This document shows, one piece after another, positions 15,813 to 23,800 of a stretch of 34,347 nt of DNA. The notes under the pieces are model-generated. The model was not told the origin of the DNA and did not search any database. It was given only the letters and a program-made list of their open reading frames with translations. Source of the DNA: CAYPNF01 sp964411985 (GTDB lineage Bacteria > Verrucomicrobiota > Verrucomicrobiia > Limisphaerales > J093). The DNA lies in NCBI GenBank assembly GCA_964411985.1, contig CAYPNF010000075.1:1-34347 (forward strand), given 5' to 3'. The position numbers were made by a program, and so were the translations under genes. Position 1 is the first letter of the stretch; every line of letters begins with the position of its first letter.

Positions 15813-16117
15813 GGGTTCCGGGCCTCAGACATTCCGCCGAGCAGGTGGGCGGGCTCGTTTTCTTCGGGCACATGTTGAACAAGATGCGCTTGCGCGCCCA
15901 AGGCAAGCTGCCGCCCGATTGCAGAACCGCCGACACACATCAGCGCGTGTGCCGCTTCCTGCGCGGCGAATGTGCGGCGCTCCTTGAATGCGTGCTGGCG
16001 GGCACGACGGACCAGGAAGCATTGGAGTGGTGTTTCACGCACGGACGCCGACCGAACGACCAGCAGACTGACCTGGGTTTGCTCGCTATCCATCAGTCTG
16101 CAGGCGGAGCGCCGTAG
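15809..16117 (+). CDS. DUF5069 protein, C-terminally shortened
   Basis: The first 85 residues fit the DUF5069 family: MRVPGLRHSAEQVGGLVFFGHML, NKMRLRAQGKLPPD, then the CRFLRGECAALLECVL and TTDQEALEWCFTHGRRP segments. Family members known to me continue for about 50 more residues. Here the match stops near residue 85, and an unrelated 17-residue tail (TDLGLLAIHQSAGGAP) runs into the 3' end of the convergent gene at 16093-16344, overlapping it by 25 bases. The gene therefore looks truncated by a rearrangement and may be non-functional. It is coupled to the upstream zinc-ribbon gene by a four-base overlap. The biochemical role of DUF5069 is unknown. Confidence 0.65.
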   Translation: MRVPGLRHSAEQVGGLVFFGHMLNKMRLRAQGKLPPDCRTADTHQRVCRFLRGECAALLECVLAGTTDQEALEWCFTHGRRPNDQQTDLGLLAIHQSAGGAP

Positions 16118-16344
16118 ACTTTCGCCGCCAATTCGGGGCCGAGATGAAGATCCGCAAAGCGTCGGCGAAGCTCGGCTTCGCTGGCCGCGGGATGCCGCGT
16201 TCGCAGCCCTGCCAACGAGAGCTGGCGAACGGTAGCGCTCATTTGGTCCGCGAGCTGCAGCCGCCGCCAAGCTGGCACTCGCCGCAGCAGCCCAATCAGA
16301 ACCCGCTCGGCCTCCGGACTCGTATCACGCGACTGCGTTTTCAT
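16093..16344 (-). CDS. Small conserved hypothetical protein (83 aa)
   Basis: The minus-strand frame from ATG 16344 encodes a helical 83-residue protein with SPEAERVLIGLLRRVPAWRR, LQLADQMSATVRQLSLAGLR and ASEAELRRRFADLHLGPELA. I believe this is a common small family in environmental genomes, often beside nucleotidyltransferase or toxin-like genes, but I see no such partner in the 225 bases upstream. ATG 16344 is preferred to the longer frame from 16422 because a promoter ends 7 bases before it, so the message would be nearly leaderless. Its 3' end overlaps the shortened DUF5069 gene by 25 bases. GC content looks higher than in the neighbours. Confidence 0.6.
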   Translation of the reverse strand: MKTQSRDTSPEAERVLIGLLRRVPAWRRLQLADQMSATVRQLSLAGLRTRHPAASEAELRRRFADLHLGPELAAKVYGAPPAD

Positions 16345-16351
16345 CACCACC

Positions 16352-16380
16352 AACCTACCACCCGGCCGCACCCGTGTCGA
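16352..16380 (-). promoter_or_regulatory. Putative promoter giving an almost leaderless message
   Basis: On the minus strand TCGACA (16380-16375) is followed after 17 bases by TAGGTT (16357-16352). The ATG at 16344 starts only 7 bases downstream of the -10, so transcription and translation would begin at about the same place. Confidence 0.45.
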
Positions 16381-16569
16381 GCACCAGGCAGCGGAGAGGC
16401 CAGGCGCGACTCCGAGCCGCAAGCAGTGGCGTCGACGAAGCTCGGATCATTCTCACCGCGCTTCCTACGCTGCTCTGGGGCGAGCACTGTCGTCTGTTGG
16501 CCGTGCGTGTCTTGTCGGGTGCCCTGGCCAAAGCCGAATAAGGTGAACAGTGCGGCTGCGCCACCCGGG

Positions 16570-17457
16570 TTAGCGTGCCTGCGGAGTCTGGGAAGCTTGA
16601 ACAGCTGCATCCCGAAGTGCGCGCACCTCGCCCAGTGTGCGCCGATACGAGGACGCCTTTTCCGCATTGCCAGCCTTCTCCTCAAAGCGGATCAGATTTG
16701 CGAGGATCTGCATCTTCAGCACGTAGTCAGGCTCCTTGTTCCCCGCTTCCTGTTGCTCCCACTTGGTCAGGGCCAGATGCCAGAGGTTTCGAATCCGATC
16801 GGGGTCTTTCCCGTTCGCCTCATAAGCCCTGCCGAGCTCCAAGAGGATCTCTGGGCTATCCGGATTATTCCGCCATCCTTCGCGCAAGAACGACTCAGCC
16901 TCGGCCGGACGGCCCATGTGTTGTCGAAGCCAGTAACCGGCGACCGAATACGTCTCCACCCGGTGAGGGTCGAGCGTAGCAGAAAAGCGCAGCCAGGGAA
17001 GGACTTCGCTGGACTCGGCAGCGCTCTTGGGGTGGATATGGCGCGAGGGATAGAAATTGCGCCCTAGTCGATCAATCCAGTCCTTTGGGGGACCCATGAA
17101 TCCGTAGTCGGGCTTGGCCTCGCCGGCGACCTGAGGGGTCTCATGTTCGTGTTGATGATCCGTGGAGTTGGCGCCTTCTGCTGAGTGATCTACCTCGTCC
17201 GACTGCTGGGCGATGTGCTTCTCTTCATGCATTTGAGCCTGATCGAAGATCGTCGGGTAGTAGCCAGCATGAAGATACATGTCGGCCTTGGTGAACAACT
17301 GCGCCGAAATGAGCACCCGAAACTCCCCGAGGGTGGCATCCCAAAAGGAGTCACCTCGACCGTCTTTGCGGAGAGCCTCCAACTTCGGCTGCACCCACGT
17401 GGCCAGGCTCACACAGCAGGTGAGCGCCAAGAGCAGCGATAGGAGGGGTGCAGACAT
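16570..17457 (-). CDS. TPR-containing membrane-anchored protein of an ABC operon
   Basis: This 295-residue protein starts with a hydrophobic signal or anchor (about 1-20) and a region ending near residue 70. A His/Asp/Glu-rich stretch (about 75-112, including DHQHEHE) follows and might bind metal or be disordered. From about 150 to 290 come tetratricopeptide-like helices (for example AGYWLRQHMGRPAEAESFL and NPDSPEILLELGRAYEANG). The fold suggests protein contacts rather than catalysis. Its start lies 4 bases after the permease stop at 17462, so it is the third gene of the ATPase-permease-TPR operon and may be an accessory subunit. No T-rich terminator was found after it. Confidence 0.75.
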   Translation of the reverse strand: MSAPLLSLLLALTCCVSLATWVQPKLEALRKDGRGDSFWDATLGEFRVLISAQLFTKADMYLHAGYYPTIFDQAQMHEEKHIAQQSDEVDHSAEGANSTDHQHEHETPQVAGEAKPDYGFMGPPKDWIDRLGRNFYPSRHIHPKSAAESSEVLPWLRFSATLDPHRVETYSVAGYWLRQHMGRPAEAESFLREGWRNNPDSPEILLELGRAYEANGKDPDRIRNLWHLALTKWEQQEAGNKEPDYVLKMQILANLIRFEEKAGNAEKASSYRRTLGEVRALRDAAVQASQTPQAR

Positions 17458-17461
17458 GGTG

Positions 17462-18241
17462 TCAATTCAGTGCCTTACGGCGAAAGCTGATCCACGCACC
17501 CAGGAGCAGGACGGCGGTATAGGCCCAGGCATAGAGAGTCGCCGCCAGCATGGCCGTCCAAGGGGCCGGATCCCATTGATGGATCATCAGATCACGGAAA
17601 TCAAAGAACTCGAAGTGCGGGATCGCAAAATAGACCGCGTAAAGTACTGATTGGCCAGGCTCGGCCAGCCCGAGGGCCACCTTGTTCAGATGCCGCCCCA
17701 CCAGGAGCAATCCGATGCTCGCGACCAGGCAAATGGTGTTGTTGGCCGAGCTGGCGCTGAAGACAACCGACCCCCAGAGCGCCATAGCGGCAAGGATTCC
17801 AAGCATGGACCAATGCATCCAAATGGCCTGGTAAAAGACCCAGGAAGGCCAGGTGTGTTCCCGGGACGCACTCACGGCCCCGTAGAAGGCATAGAAACAA
17901 ACCAGCATGATGGCACACGCCACCCAACAGCCCACGAATTTTCCCAACAGCACCTGGGCGCGTGTCACTGGCTTGGCCAACAGCGGGAAGATCGTACGGT
18001 TCTCCCGCTCCATGGGGATCTGCCGAGCGGAAGTGGTGATCACCATCACCAGCGAGGAGATCCAAATCAGGAGCAAGCAGACTTCTTTGATATAGCGAAC
18101 GATCTGAGCGTCCGTGACGAAACTCATGGAACCCAGCAACAGCGTGATCAAAGCCGTGAGGACGAAGAGGACGTAGAAGTCCTTGCGCCGGTACATCTCC
18201 TTCACCGCGACGCCTGCGATAGCCAGTATTGCATTCATCAC
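17462..18241 (-). CDS. ABC-2 type transporter permease (NosY-like)
   Basis: This 259-residue protein has six probable membrane helices, beginning after a short cytoplasmic stretch with AVKEMYRRKDFYVLFVLTAL. The segment RQIPMERENRTIFPLLAKPVTRAQVLLGKF is characteristic of ABC-2 exporters, where the loop after the second helix contacts the ATPase. It lies 12 bases after the ATPase gene and 4 bases before the TPR gene. With the ATPase it would form a homodimeric ABC exporter; the cargo cannot be inferred. It is shorter than drug-efflux permeases and resembles copper/N2O-type and lantibiotic-immunity permeases in size. Confidence 0.85.
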   Translation of the reverse strand: MMNAILAIAGVAVKEMYRRKDFYVLFVLTALITLLLGSMSFVTDAQIVRYIKEVCLLLIWISSLVMVITTSARQIPMERENRTIFPLLAKPVTRAQVLLGKFVGCWVACAIMLVCFYAFYGAVSASREHTWPSWVFYQAIWMHWSMLGILAAMALWGSVVFSASSANNTICLVASIGLLLVGRHLNKVALGLAEPGQSVLYAVYFAIPHFEFFDFRDLMIHQWDPAPWTAMLAATLYAWAYTAVLLLGAWISFRRKALN

Positions 18242-18253
18242 ATGACAACTTGC

Positions 18254-19009
18254 TCAGGCCCCGTGCGCGGGCTGATGTCCCACCAGCTTGAGAAAGACCT
18301 GCTCCAGGTTCATGCCGTGCTGGGCGGTCAAATCCTGTACCCTCCCCACCGCTCTTAGCTCGCCCTGGCACAGAATCGCCACCCGGTCGCATACCGTCTC
18401 CACTTCGCCCAGCTCATGGGAAGAGAAGAAGACTGTTTTCCCCTGCGACTTCAGAATCTGGATGATCTCCCGTACTTTCATACGCCCGATGGGATCCAGC
18501 CCGCTGGTGGGCTCGTCCAGGATCAGCAAGTCGGGATTATTAATCAATGCCTGCGCCAAACCTGCTCGCTGCTGCATCCCCTTGGAGTAGGACTTAATGG
18601 GCCGCTTGCGCGCGTGGTCCAGTTCTACGAGCTTGACGAGCGAGTCGATGCGACCCTCCACTTCCTGGCGCGGAATACGAAAGATCTTCGCATAAAACCT
18701 CAAGAGTTCCTCAACACTCAGAAACTTGTAGTAATAGGTCTGCTCCGGAAGATAACCAATCCTCTGCCGTGAGATGGGCTCCCGGACGTCCACACCAAAG
18801 ATCGAAGCTGAACCGCTGGTCGCAGGAACGAAACCAAGAAGGACGTTCATGGTCGTGGTCTTCCCCGCACCGTTGGGCCCCAGGAATCCGAAGACTTCCC
18901 CCGGCTGCACCTCCAGGCTCAGTCCATTCAGCGCGACCTTCGTCCCGCGACCCAGCTCCCGGTCGCGATACTCCACCCGCAGGTTCTCTGTTTTCAGGAT
19001 GGCGCTCAT
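18254..19009 (-). CDS. ABC transporter ATP-binding protein
   Basis: This 251-residue nucleotide-binding subunit has all expected motifs: Walker A GPNGAGKT at 44-51, a Q-loop PEQTYYYKFLSVEELL, the ABC signature YSKGMQQR, Walker B LLILDEPTSGLDP and the H-loop FFSSHELGEVE. Its C-terminal tail is short. It is first in a three-gene operon with the permease and the TPR protein, reading away from the divergent dehydrogenase gene at 19102. In exporters of this size it powers export by ATP hydrolysis. The 92-bp gap to 19102 should hold promoters for both directions. Confidence 0.95.
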   Translation of the reverse strand: MSAILKTENLRVEYRDRELGRGTKVALNGLSLEVQPGEVFGFLGPNGAGKTTTMNVLLGFVPATSGSASIFGVDVREPISRQRIGYLPEQTYYYKFLSVEELLRFYAKIFRIPRQEVEGRIDSLVKLVELDHARKRPIKSYSKGMQQRAGLAQALINNPDLLILDEPTSGLDPIGRMKVREIIQILKSQGKTVFFSSHELGEVETVCDRVAILCQGELRAVGRVQDLTAQHGMNLEQVFLKLVGHQPAHGA

Positions 19010-19101
19010 ACCACTTCAGTGATCATCCTCAACCCGAAGGGAAAGTCAATTTTCAGTGTTCAGCTCCCGGCATCCATGTTTAACTCTTTGCCGCCCAGCT
19101 T

Positions 19102-20205
19102 ATGAGTAAAACAAACGTCGTGATTCTCGGTGCGGGGTTTATCGCAGAAATCCACGCAGAATGCTACCATCGATTTGTGCCGGATGCCCAGGTGGTCGGT
19201 GTCTACGCGCGCAATCCCGACAAGGCCGCCCAGTTTGCCCGGAAACATGGCATCCCTCAGTGGTCCGAGGATGTGGACCAGATCCTGCGAAGTGTCGAGT
19301 GTGATATTGTCGATATCTGCCTACCGAACTTCCTCCATGCCGAGGTAGTTCGCAAAGCGGCTTTGGCGGGCAGGCACATCATCATCGAGAAACCTCTCTG
19401 CTTAACGCTTGAGGAAGCCGATGAGGTCATCGCGTTGTGCGCGGCGAAGGGCCGGAAGCTGATGTACGCTGAGGAGCTTTGTTTTGCCCCGAAATACGAG
19501 CGTGCCCGTGCGTTGGCCCAGGAAGGAGCCTTCGGCACCCTCTACATGCTCAAGCAATCCGAAAAGCACTCCGGACCTCACACGGATTGGTTCTACGATA
19601 TCGACCAAAGCGGTGGGGGGGTCTTGATGGACATGGGCTGCCACGCGTTGGCCTGGTTCCGTTGGATGTTGGGACGCAAACGCGCGATCCGTGTTCAGGC
19701 CCACCTGCAAACCGGGCTGCTCCATGGCCACCGCACCCGGGGGGAGGAAAACTCCGTGGTCATCGTGGAGTTCGAAGGTGGGACCATTGGCGTAGCGGAA
19801 AACAGCTGGGCCAAGCCCGGTGGGATGGACGACTGTGCCGAGGTGTATGGAACGGGCGGGCAGTGTTACGCGGATCTCTTTCAGGGCAATGCAGCCCTCA
19901 CCTTCAGTGAAAAGGGATACGGCTATGCGATGGAGAAGGCGGGAAGCACCCGCGGTTGGACCTTTACAGTCTTCGAGGAGGCTTTCAACCAAGGATATCC
20001 CCAAGAACTCAAGCACTTCGTTGAGTGTGTTCGGGAAGACAAGCAACCTCTCGTGACCGGCGAAGACGGAAAGGCCGTCCTGGAGATGATCTACGCCGCC
20101 TATGCCTCCGCCGGTCAGCGCAGGACAATCGATCTACCCTTCTTCGCTAATGTGAAGCGGCCCATTGACTTGTGGTTGCAGTCAGCGAAACCAAACCAAC
20201 CCTGA
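19102..20205 (+). CDS. Gfo/Idh/MocA family oxidoreductase (cytoplasmic)
   Basis: This 367-residue protein has an N-terminal NAD(P) Rossmann fold (VVILGAGFIAEIHAE, 6-20), the substrate-proximal EKPLCLTLEEADEVI and a C-terminal GFO/IDH domain with GGGVLMDMGCHALAWFRWML. Unlike the homologue at 4501-5823 it has no Tat signal, so it acts in the cytoplasm. The next gene, an SDR epimerase/dehydratase, begins 14 bases downstream with a strong ribosome site. The pair looks like a short sugar-modification pathway, for example oxidation then epimerisation of a sugar nucleotide or inositol. The substrate is not determinable. Confidence 0.92.
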   Translation: MSKTNVVILGAGFIAEIHAECYHRFVPDAQVVGVYARNPDKAAQFARKHGIPQWSEDVDQILRSVECDIVDICLPNFLHAEVVRKAALAGRHIIIEKPLCLTLEEADEVIALCAAKGRKLMYAEELCFAPKYERARALAQEGAFGTLYMLKQSEKHSGPHTDWFYDIDQSGGGVLMDMGCHALAWFRWMLGRKRAIRVQAHLQTGLLHGHRTRGEENSVVIVEFEGGTIGVAENSWAKPGGMDDCAEVYGTGGQCYADLFQGNAALTFSEKGYGYAMEKAGSTRGWTFTVFEEAFNQGYPQELKHFVECVREDKQPLVTGEDGKAVLEMIYAAYASAGQRRTIDLPFFANVKRPIDLWLQSAKPNQP

Positions 20206-20219
20206 TAGGAGGCATTCTC

Positions 20220-21182
20220 TTGAGTCAACACGCATCGGTTCTGGTCACAGGCGGCGGCGGCTTCATCGGCTCCTACCTTGTAGAGCGCCTGCTTGCCGAA
20301 GGGGCAAAGGTCACGGTCATCGATGATTTCTCGTCAGGGAACCCAGCCAACCTCAGGAAGGTCCTCCACCACCCGGATTTGGCCCTCTTTCGATCCAAGG
20401 TTTCAGAATGCCCCGATCTCTTGGGCCTCGTCGGAGGCTGCGACTATGTCTTTCACCTCGCCGCAGCGGTGGGGGTCGAAATGGTGGTGAAATCCCCCAT
20501 CCATACGATGGAAACGAATCTCACCGAAACGGCTGCGATCCTTGAAGCAACCAGCAACCACGGAGTGCCGACGCTGATTACTTCGACTTCGGAAGTCTAC
20601 GGCAAGAGCCAGAAGGCGGTTTTCTGCGAGGAAGACGATCTCCTGATTGGACCACCCAACTTAAGTCGCTGGAGCTACGCGTGTTCCAAGCTGGCTGATG
20701 AATTCCTTGCGTTCGCCCACTCTAAAGAACGGAATTTGGGGATCACGGTTGCCCGCATCTTCAATACGGTGGGTCCGCGCCAAACTGGACAATACGGCAT
20801 GGTCCTGCCCCGCTTCATCGCTGCGGCCATCGCCGATCAGCCATTGCGAGTTTACGGAGACGGCACCCAGACGCGATGCTTTTGCTACGTGGAAGACACC
20901 GTGGAAGCGCTGTTGCGCTTAAGTGCTGCCCCAGCCGCGTTAGGGCAAGTGGTTAACGTAGGCAGCTCTGAGGAAATCTCCATCGAGGGACTTGCAGAGC
21001 GAGTCATCTCCCTCCTTGAATCCAAGTCGGCCATCGAGAAGGTGGAATACGGCAAAGCCTACGCGCCCGGTTTTGAGGATATGCAACGTCGCAAACCGGA
21101 TACGTCCAAGCTCTTGCGCCTGACCGGATTTCAACCAAGAACCTCCTTGGACCAGATTATCCGCAGAACTGCCGGGCTGTAG
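20220..21182 (+). CDS. NAD-dependent epimerase/dehydratase (extended SDR)
   Basis: This 320-residue protein has the nucleotide-binding motif TGGGGFIGSYL (10-20), DDFSSG, LAAAVGVEMVV and the catalytic YxxxK as SRWSYACSKLADE. It also shows RIFNTVGPRQ and the typical RPxVYGDGTQTRCFCYVEDTVEALL pattern. It resembles UDP-glucose 4-epimerases and UDP-glucuronate decarboxylases. The start is a TTG at 20220: an AGGAGG at 20207-20212 lies 7 bases before it, and the family motif follows closely. An upstream in-frame start at 20172 would overlap the previous gene and is rejected. Probably co-transcribed with the dehydrogenase. Confidence 0.92.
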   Translation: MSQHASVLVTGGGGFIGSYLVERLLAEGAKVTVIDDFSSGNPANLRKVLHHPDLALFRSKVSECPDLLGLVGGCDYVFHLAAAVGVEMVVKSPIHTMETNLTETAAILEATSNHGVPTLITSTSEVYGKSQKAVFCEEDDLLIGPPNLSRWSYACSKLADEFLAFAHSKERNLGITVARIFNTVGPRQTGQYGMVLPRFIAAAIADQPLRVYGDGTQTRCFCYVEDTVEALLRLSAAPAALGQVVNVGSSEEISIEGLAERVISLLESKSAIEKVEYGKAYAPGFEDMQRRKPDTSKLLRLTGFQPRTSLDQIIRRTAGL

Positions 21183-21242
21183 GCATTGGCGGCCGGGGAC
21201 CGCTTGGCGTGATGATCCAGGCCGATCTGGCCTCTCTACGGC

Positions 21243-21276
21243 AAAAAGAGAAAGGCACCCTCTTCCGAAGGTGCCT
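21243..21276 (-). terminator. Intrinsic terminator of the prepilin gene
   Basis: AGGCACC (21253-21259) and GGTGCCT (21270-21276) make a 7-bp perfect stem with a 10-base loop. Read on the minus strand it is followed by a T-rich run (21252-21243). It sits 31 bases after the prepilin stop at 21307. Confidence 0.75.
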
Positions 21277-21306
21277 CTCGGCGTAAAGTTCAATAACCTA
21301 GTAAGG

Positions 21307-22059
21307 TTACTTCTGCGGGATCAACACGATGTTATCGTCGTCACCCGAGGTGCGCAGCTGCTGGCGCATGCCAGGGCCGGTGACCTGTTGGACGGAACCA
21401 TCGGAGAGAGTGATATTACCTGCACCGCCGTGCATGGCATTGTGCCAGCCCGCTCCAGTGCCACCGGTGTTCGGCTGCTCATTGGCTTTGCTGCCACCGA
21501 GACGGCCACCGAAACCCTTACCCCAGTCAACTACCTTGGGAACAGAACCGTTGGTGAGGTTACGGTCACCCACGAGAACCATCTGCGGTTTGCCTTCGTC
21601 AGCGTTGACGCCGATAAAGTAGCTGATCCAGCTATTACCCGTGGCGGCAGTGAGCTTGTTGACGGCGGTGGTGAAGTTGGTTGCAGGGCTGGTGTGATCA
21701 GGATCGCTCGGGCAGAGGACTACCTTGGGGGTCGACAACTCGTTCGACATGACCTGGAAGTGACGATAGGTCGTCTTGTAATCGGGAACGAGCGCGCTAG
21801 TTCCGAGCCACTCGGAGGAACCACCGTCGTTCGTGGAAACTGCCATCGGGAAACGGTCACCGTTGTCAGTGGCGAACAGGCGGAAGGAGACACCCACCTG
21901 GCGAAGATTGTTGGCGCAGTTGATTCTCTGTGCCTTGGCTTTGGCCTTGGCGAGAGCCGGCAGGAGCATTCCTGCCAGAATTGCGATGATGGCGATTACG
22001 ACTAACAGCTCGATAAGAGTGAAAGCCCCATTCTTGTTTTTCCGGAACAGTCGGCTCAT
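21307..22059 (-). CDS. Type II secretion/type IV pilin-like prepilin with H-X9-DG motif
   Basis: This 250-residue protein starts MSRLFRKNKNG followed by AFTLIELLVVIAIIAILAGM, the positively charged leader and hydrophobic helix of class III prepilins. Cleavage by prepilin peptidase is expected after Gly11, with the conserved Glu at mature position 6. The C-terminal region contains HGGAGNITLSDG, an exact H-X9-DG motif common in Planctomycete and Verrucomicrobia prepilin-like proteins. Many paralogues occur in such genomes and most are of unknown function, so this is a surface or pseudopilus component rather than a specific pilin. It stands alone, with a minus-strand promoter at 22099-22126 and an intrinsic terminator. 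Confidence 0.92.
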   Translation of the reverse strand: MSRLFRKNKNGAFTLIELLVVIAIIAILAGMLLPALAKAKAKAQRINCANNLRQVGVSFRLFATDNGDRFPMAVSTNDGGSSEWLGTSALVPDYKTTYRHFQVMSNELSTPKVVLCPSDPDHTSPATNFTTAVNKLTAATGNSWISYFIGVNADEGKPQMVLVGDRNLTNGSVPKVVDWGKGFGGRLGGSKANEQPNTGGTGAGWHNAMHGGAGNITLSDGSVQQVTGPGMRQQLRTSGDDDNIVLIPQK

Positions 22060-22098
22060 ATAATCGGTTCTACGTTGTTTTGGGTTACGTTGCGTCGC

Positions 22099-22126
22099 AC
22101 TTTAGTTGTTCCATTCGGCGTGTCAA
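22099..22126 (-). promoter_or_regulatory. Promoter of the prepilin gene
   Basis: On the minus strand TTGACA (22126-22121) is followed after 16 bases by TAAAGT (22104-22099). The start codon at 22059 would follow a leader of about 35 bases. Confidence 0.55.
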
Positions 22127-22402
22127 CGAATTTTCACTATCAACAATAGCACACTCGGTGCCAAGGCTTGAGGGAGATAGTAACCCAGTAATTTACCACT
22201 ATCTAGCCCAAAAACCCGAAAAATATCACGCACCCTGCGTGAAAATCACGCATCGCGGGTTTCTGGTAGAAATCCAGGTCGTTTGCGTGCTTGCTCCTTC
22301 CCCCAGAGTGCGGTACCAAATCCGGTCTCGCTGCGGGGATCGAGTGGAGTCCACTCCCCGTCTGAATTGAGAGCAGCGATGGTTCACTGGATACAAGTTA
22401 CC
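22127..22402. other. Gap between divergent prepilin and nth genes, with repeated 7-mers
   Basis: No gene was recognised. TCACGCA occurs at 22226-22232 and 22246-22252, with its complement TGCGTGA at 22236-22242. The first two form a 7-bp hairpin with a CCC loop, and the third copy is in direct orientation 3 bases further. The block is framed by AAACCCG (left) and CGGGTTT (right). GATAGT and ACTATC form a further weak dyad upstream. These could be regulator sites for one or both genes. Confidence 0.5.
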
Positions 22403-23053
22403 ATGTCATCCAAACCCACAAGACCAAGTAAACCAAAGGTTTACAACCTACTAGAGGTGCTTAACTCCACCTACCCCGATGCCCACTGCGAACTGGTCTA
22501 TTCCGACTCCCTCCAATTGCTTATCGCCACCATCCTGTCGGCACAGTGCACCGACAAACAGGTCAACAGAGTCACCCCTCAGCTCTTCGCCAAGTACCCT
22601 TCAGCGGAGTCCTATGCTCAGGCCCCAACCTCGGAACTAGAGAAAGAAATCCACTCCTTAGGCTTCTTTCGGAACAAGGCGAAAAGCATTCAGGCTTGCT
22701 GCCGCGCCCTGGTGGAGCAGCATGGCGGGATCGTTCCTGGGGAAATGGACAAACTCACCGCATTAGCCGGCGTGGGAAGAAAGACGGCCAATGTTGTTCT
22801 GGGCAACGCCTTTGGCATCAACGATGGAATCGTGGTGGACACGCATGTGGCTCGCTTGGCTCGGAGACTGGGCCTGGCAACGGAAACCACCCCGGAGAAG
22901 ATCGAGCAGGAGCTGATGCGGTTGGTGCCTCGAGACCAGTGGACCCTCTTCAGCCACTGGCTTATATGGCATGGACGCCGCCGTTGTTCTGCGCGGACCC
23001 CGGATTGCGACGGGTGTGAGGTGAAAGAATTATGCGCAAAGAACTTATCATAA
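22403..23053 (+). CDS. nth: Endonuclease III (DNA glycosylase/AP lyase)
   Basis: This 216-residue base-excision repair enzyme removes oxidised pyrimidines and nicks the resulting abasic site. The helix-hairpin-helix LAGVGRKTANVVL carries the catalytic Lys127, VDTHVARL carries Asp146, and a C-terminal 4Fe-4S cluster has Cys195, Cys202, Cys205 and Cys211 in C-X6-C-X2-C-X5-C spacing. ATG 22403 gives a start just before the conserved KVYNLLEVL; the longer frame from 22283 is rejected. A lipoate-ligase-like gene follows 9 bases later on the same strand. Confidence 0.96.
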   Translation: MSSKPTRPSKPKVYNLLEVLNSTYPDAHCELVYSDSLQLLIATILSAQCTDKQVNRVTPQLFAKYPSAESYAQAPTSELEKEIHSLGFFRNKAKSIQACCRALVEQHGGIVPGEMDKLTALAGVGRKTANVVLGNAFGINDGIVVDTHVARLARRLGLATETTPEKIEQELMRLVPRDQWTLFSHWLIWHGRRRCSARTPDCDGCEVKELCAKNLS

Positions 23054-23062
23054 GTCACTTGC

Positions 23063-23782
23063 ATGACTCTTGACGAACAATCCACCCCTGATACTGACCT
23101 CACGCCGTGGTTGGTGGTGGATTCAGGGCGATGCGAACCTGCGTGGAACATGGCCCTGGATGAAGCCATGCTTTGCCAGGCAAACGTTCTGGCAAGGCCC
23201 ATGTTGCGCTTTTACGGATGGTTGGAGCCGGCTGCAACGTTTGGGTACTTCCAGCGATACGCCGACCTCGCGGAGCTGACACCTCTCCGCCCTCTCCTCC
23301 GGCGCCCCACCGGCGGGGGGCTGGTCCCACACGACCGCGATTGGACGTACAGTCTGGCCTTCCCCGTGACTCATCCTTGGTATCGCCTCGCAGCGACGGA
23401 AAGCTACCGTAGGGTTCACGAGTGGATCCGGAGATCGTTCGCCCGGCTTGGCTTACAGACCTCTTTGGCGGCGGAGAAAGTGGTGACGGCACCAGGCAAG
23501 TGCTTTGCCGGAGCGGAGAGGCACGACCTCCTATTGGCTGGAGCCAAGATTGCCGGAGCTGCGCAACGGCGCAATCGGCTCGGCTTGCTCATTCAGGGGT
23601 CCGTGCAACCGCCGCAGTCATGGAGCGAACGGCAGGAATGGCAGGAGAGCATGTGCCTCACGGCCACCGAGGCGTGGGGAGTCTCATGGGAGCGTGGTGA
23701 AGTCCCCAACAGCCATCGGGAGCTAGCCGCCTCACTGACCCAACAAAAGTACACTCCAGCTGCGTACCACCGCCAACGCTAA
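23063..23782 (+). CDS. Lipoate/octanoate-protein ligase family protein
   Basis: This 239-residue protein belongs to the BPL/LplA/LipB fold. It shows WNMALDEAML (29-38), the RRPTGGGLVPHD signature (80-91) and AGAKIAGAAQRR with the conserved Lys162. These features fit attachment of lipoate or octanoate to carrier domains in 2-oxoacid dehydrogenases and the glycine cleavage system. Which of LplA-, LipM- or LipL-like activities applies cannot be told. It starts 9 bases after nth and overlaps the shared 3' hairpin with the convergent WYL gene, leaving only 3 bases between the two stops. Confidence 0.85.
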   Translation: MTLDEQSTPDTDLTPWLVVDSGRCEPAWNMALDEAMLCQANVLARPMLRFYGWLEPAATFGYFQRYADLAELTPLRPLLRRPTGGGLVPHDRDWTYSLAFPVTHPWYRLAATESYRRVHEWIRRSFARLGLQTSLAAEKVVTAPGKCFAGAERHDLLLAGAKIAGAAQRRNRLGLLIQGSVQPPQSWSERQEWQESMCLTATEAWGVSWERGEVPNSHRELAASLTQQKYTPAAYHRQR

Positions 23783-23800
23783 CGGTTAGCCCGTGTTGGC
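23772..23800. terminator. Hairpin between convergent gene ends
   Basis: GCCAAC (23772-23777) pairs with GTTGGC (23795-23800), and inside it GCTAAC and GTTAGC form another palindrome. It covers both stop codons of the converging lipoate ligase and WYL genes. There is no T-run on either side, so a Rho-independent role is uncertain. Confidence 0.35.

Noticed and set aside
16355..16569. Frames in the gap between the 83-residue gene and the TPR gene
   Set aside because: Composition is GC-rich and random-looking in all frames; only the putative promoter at 16352-16380 is supportable.
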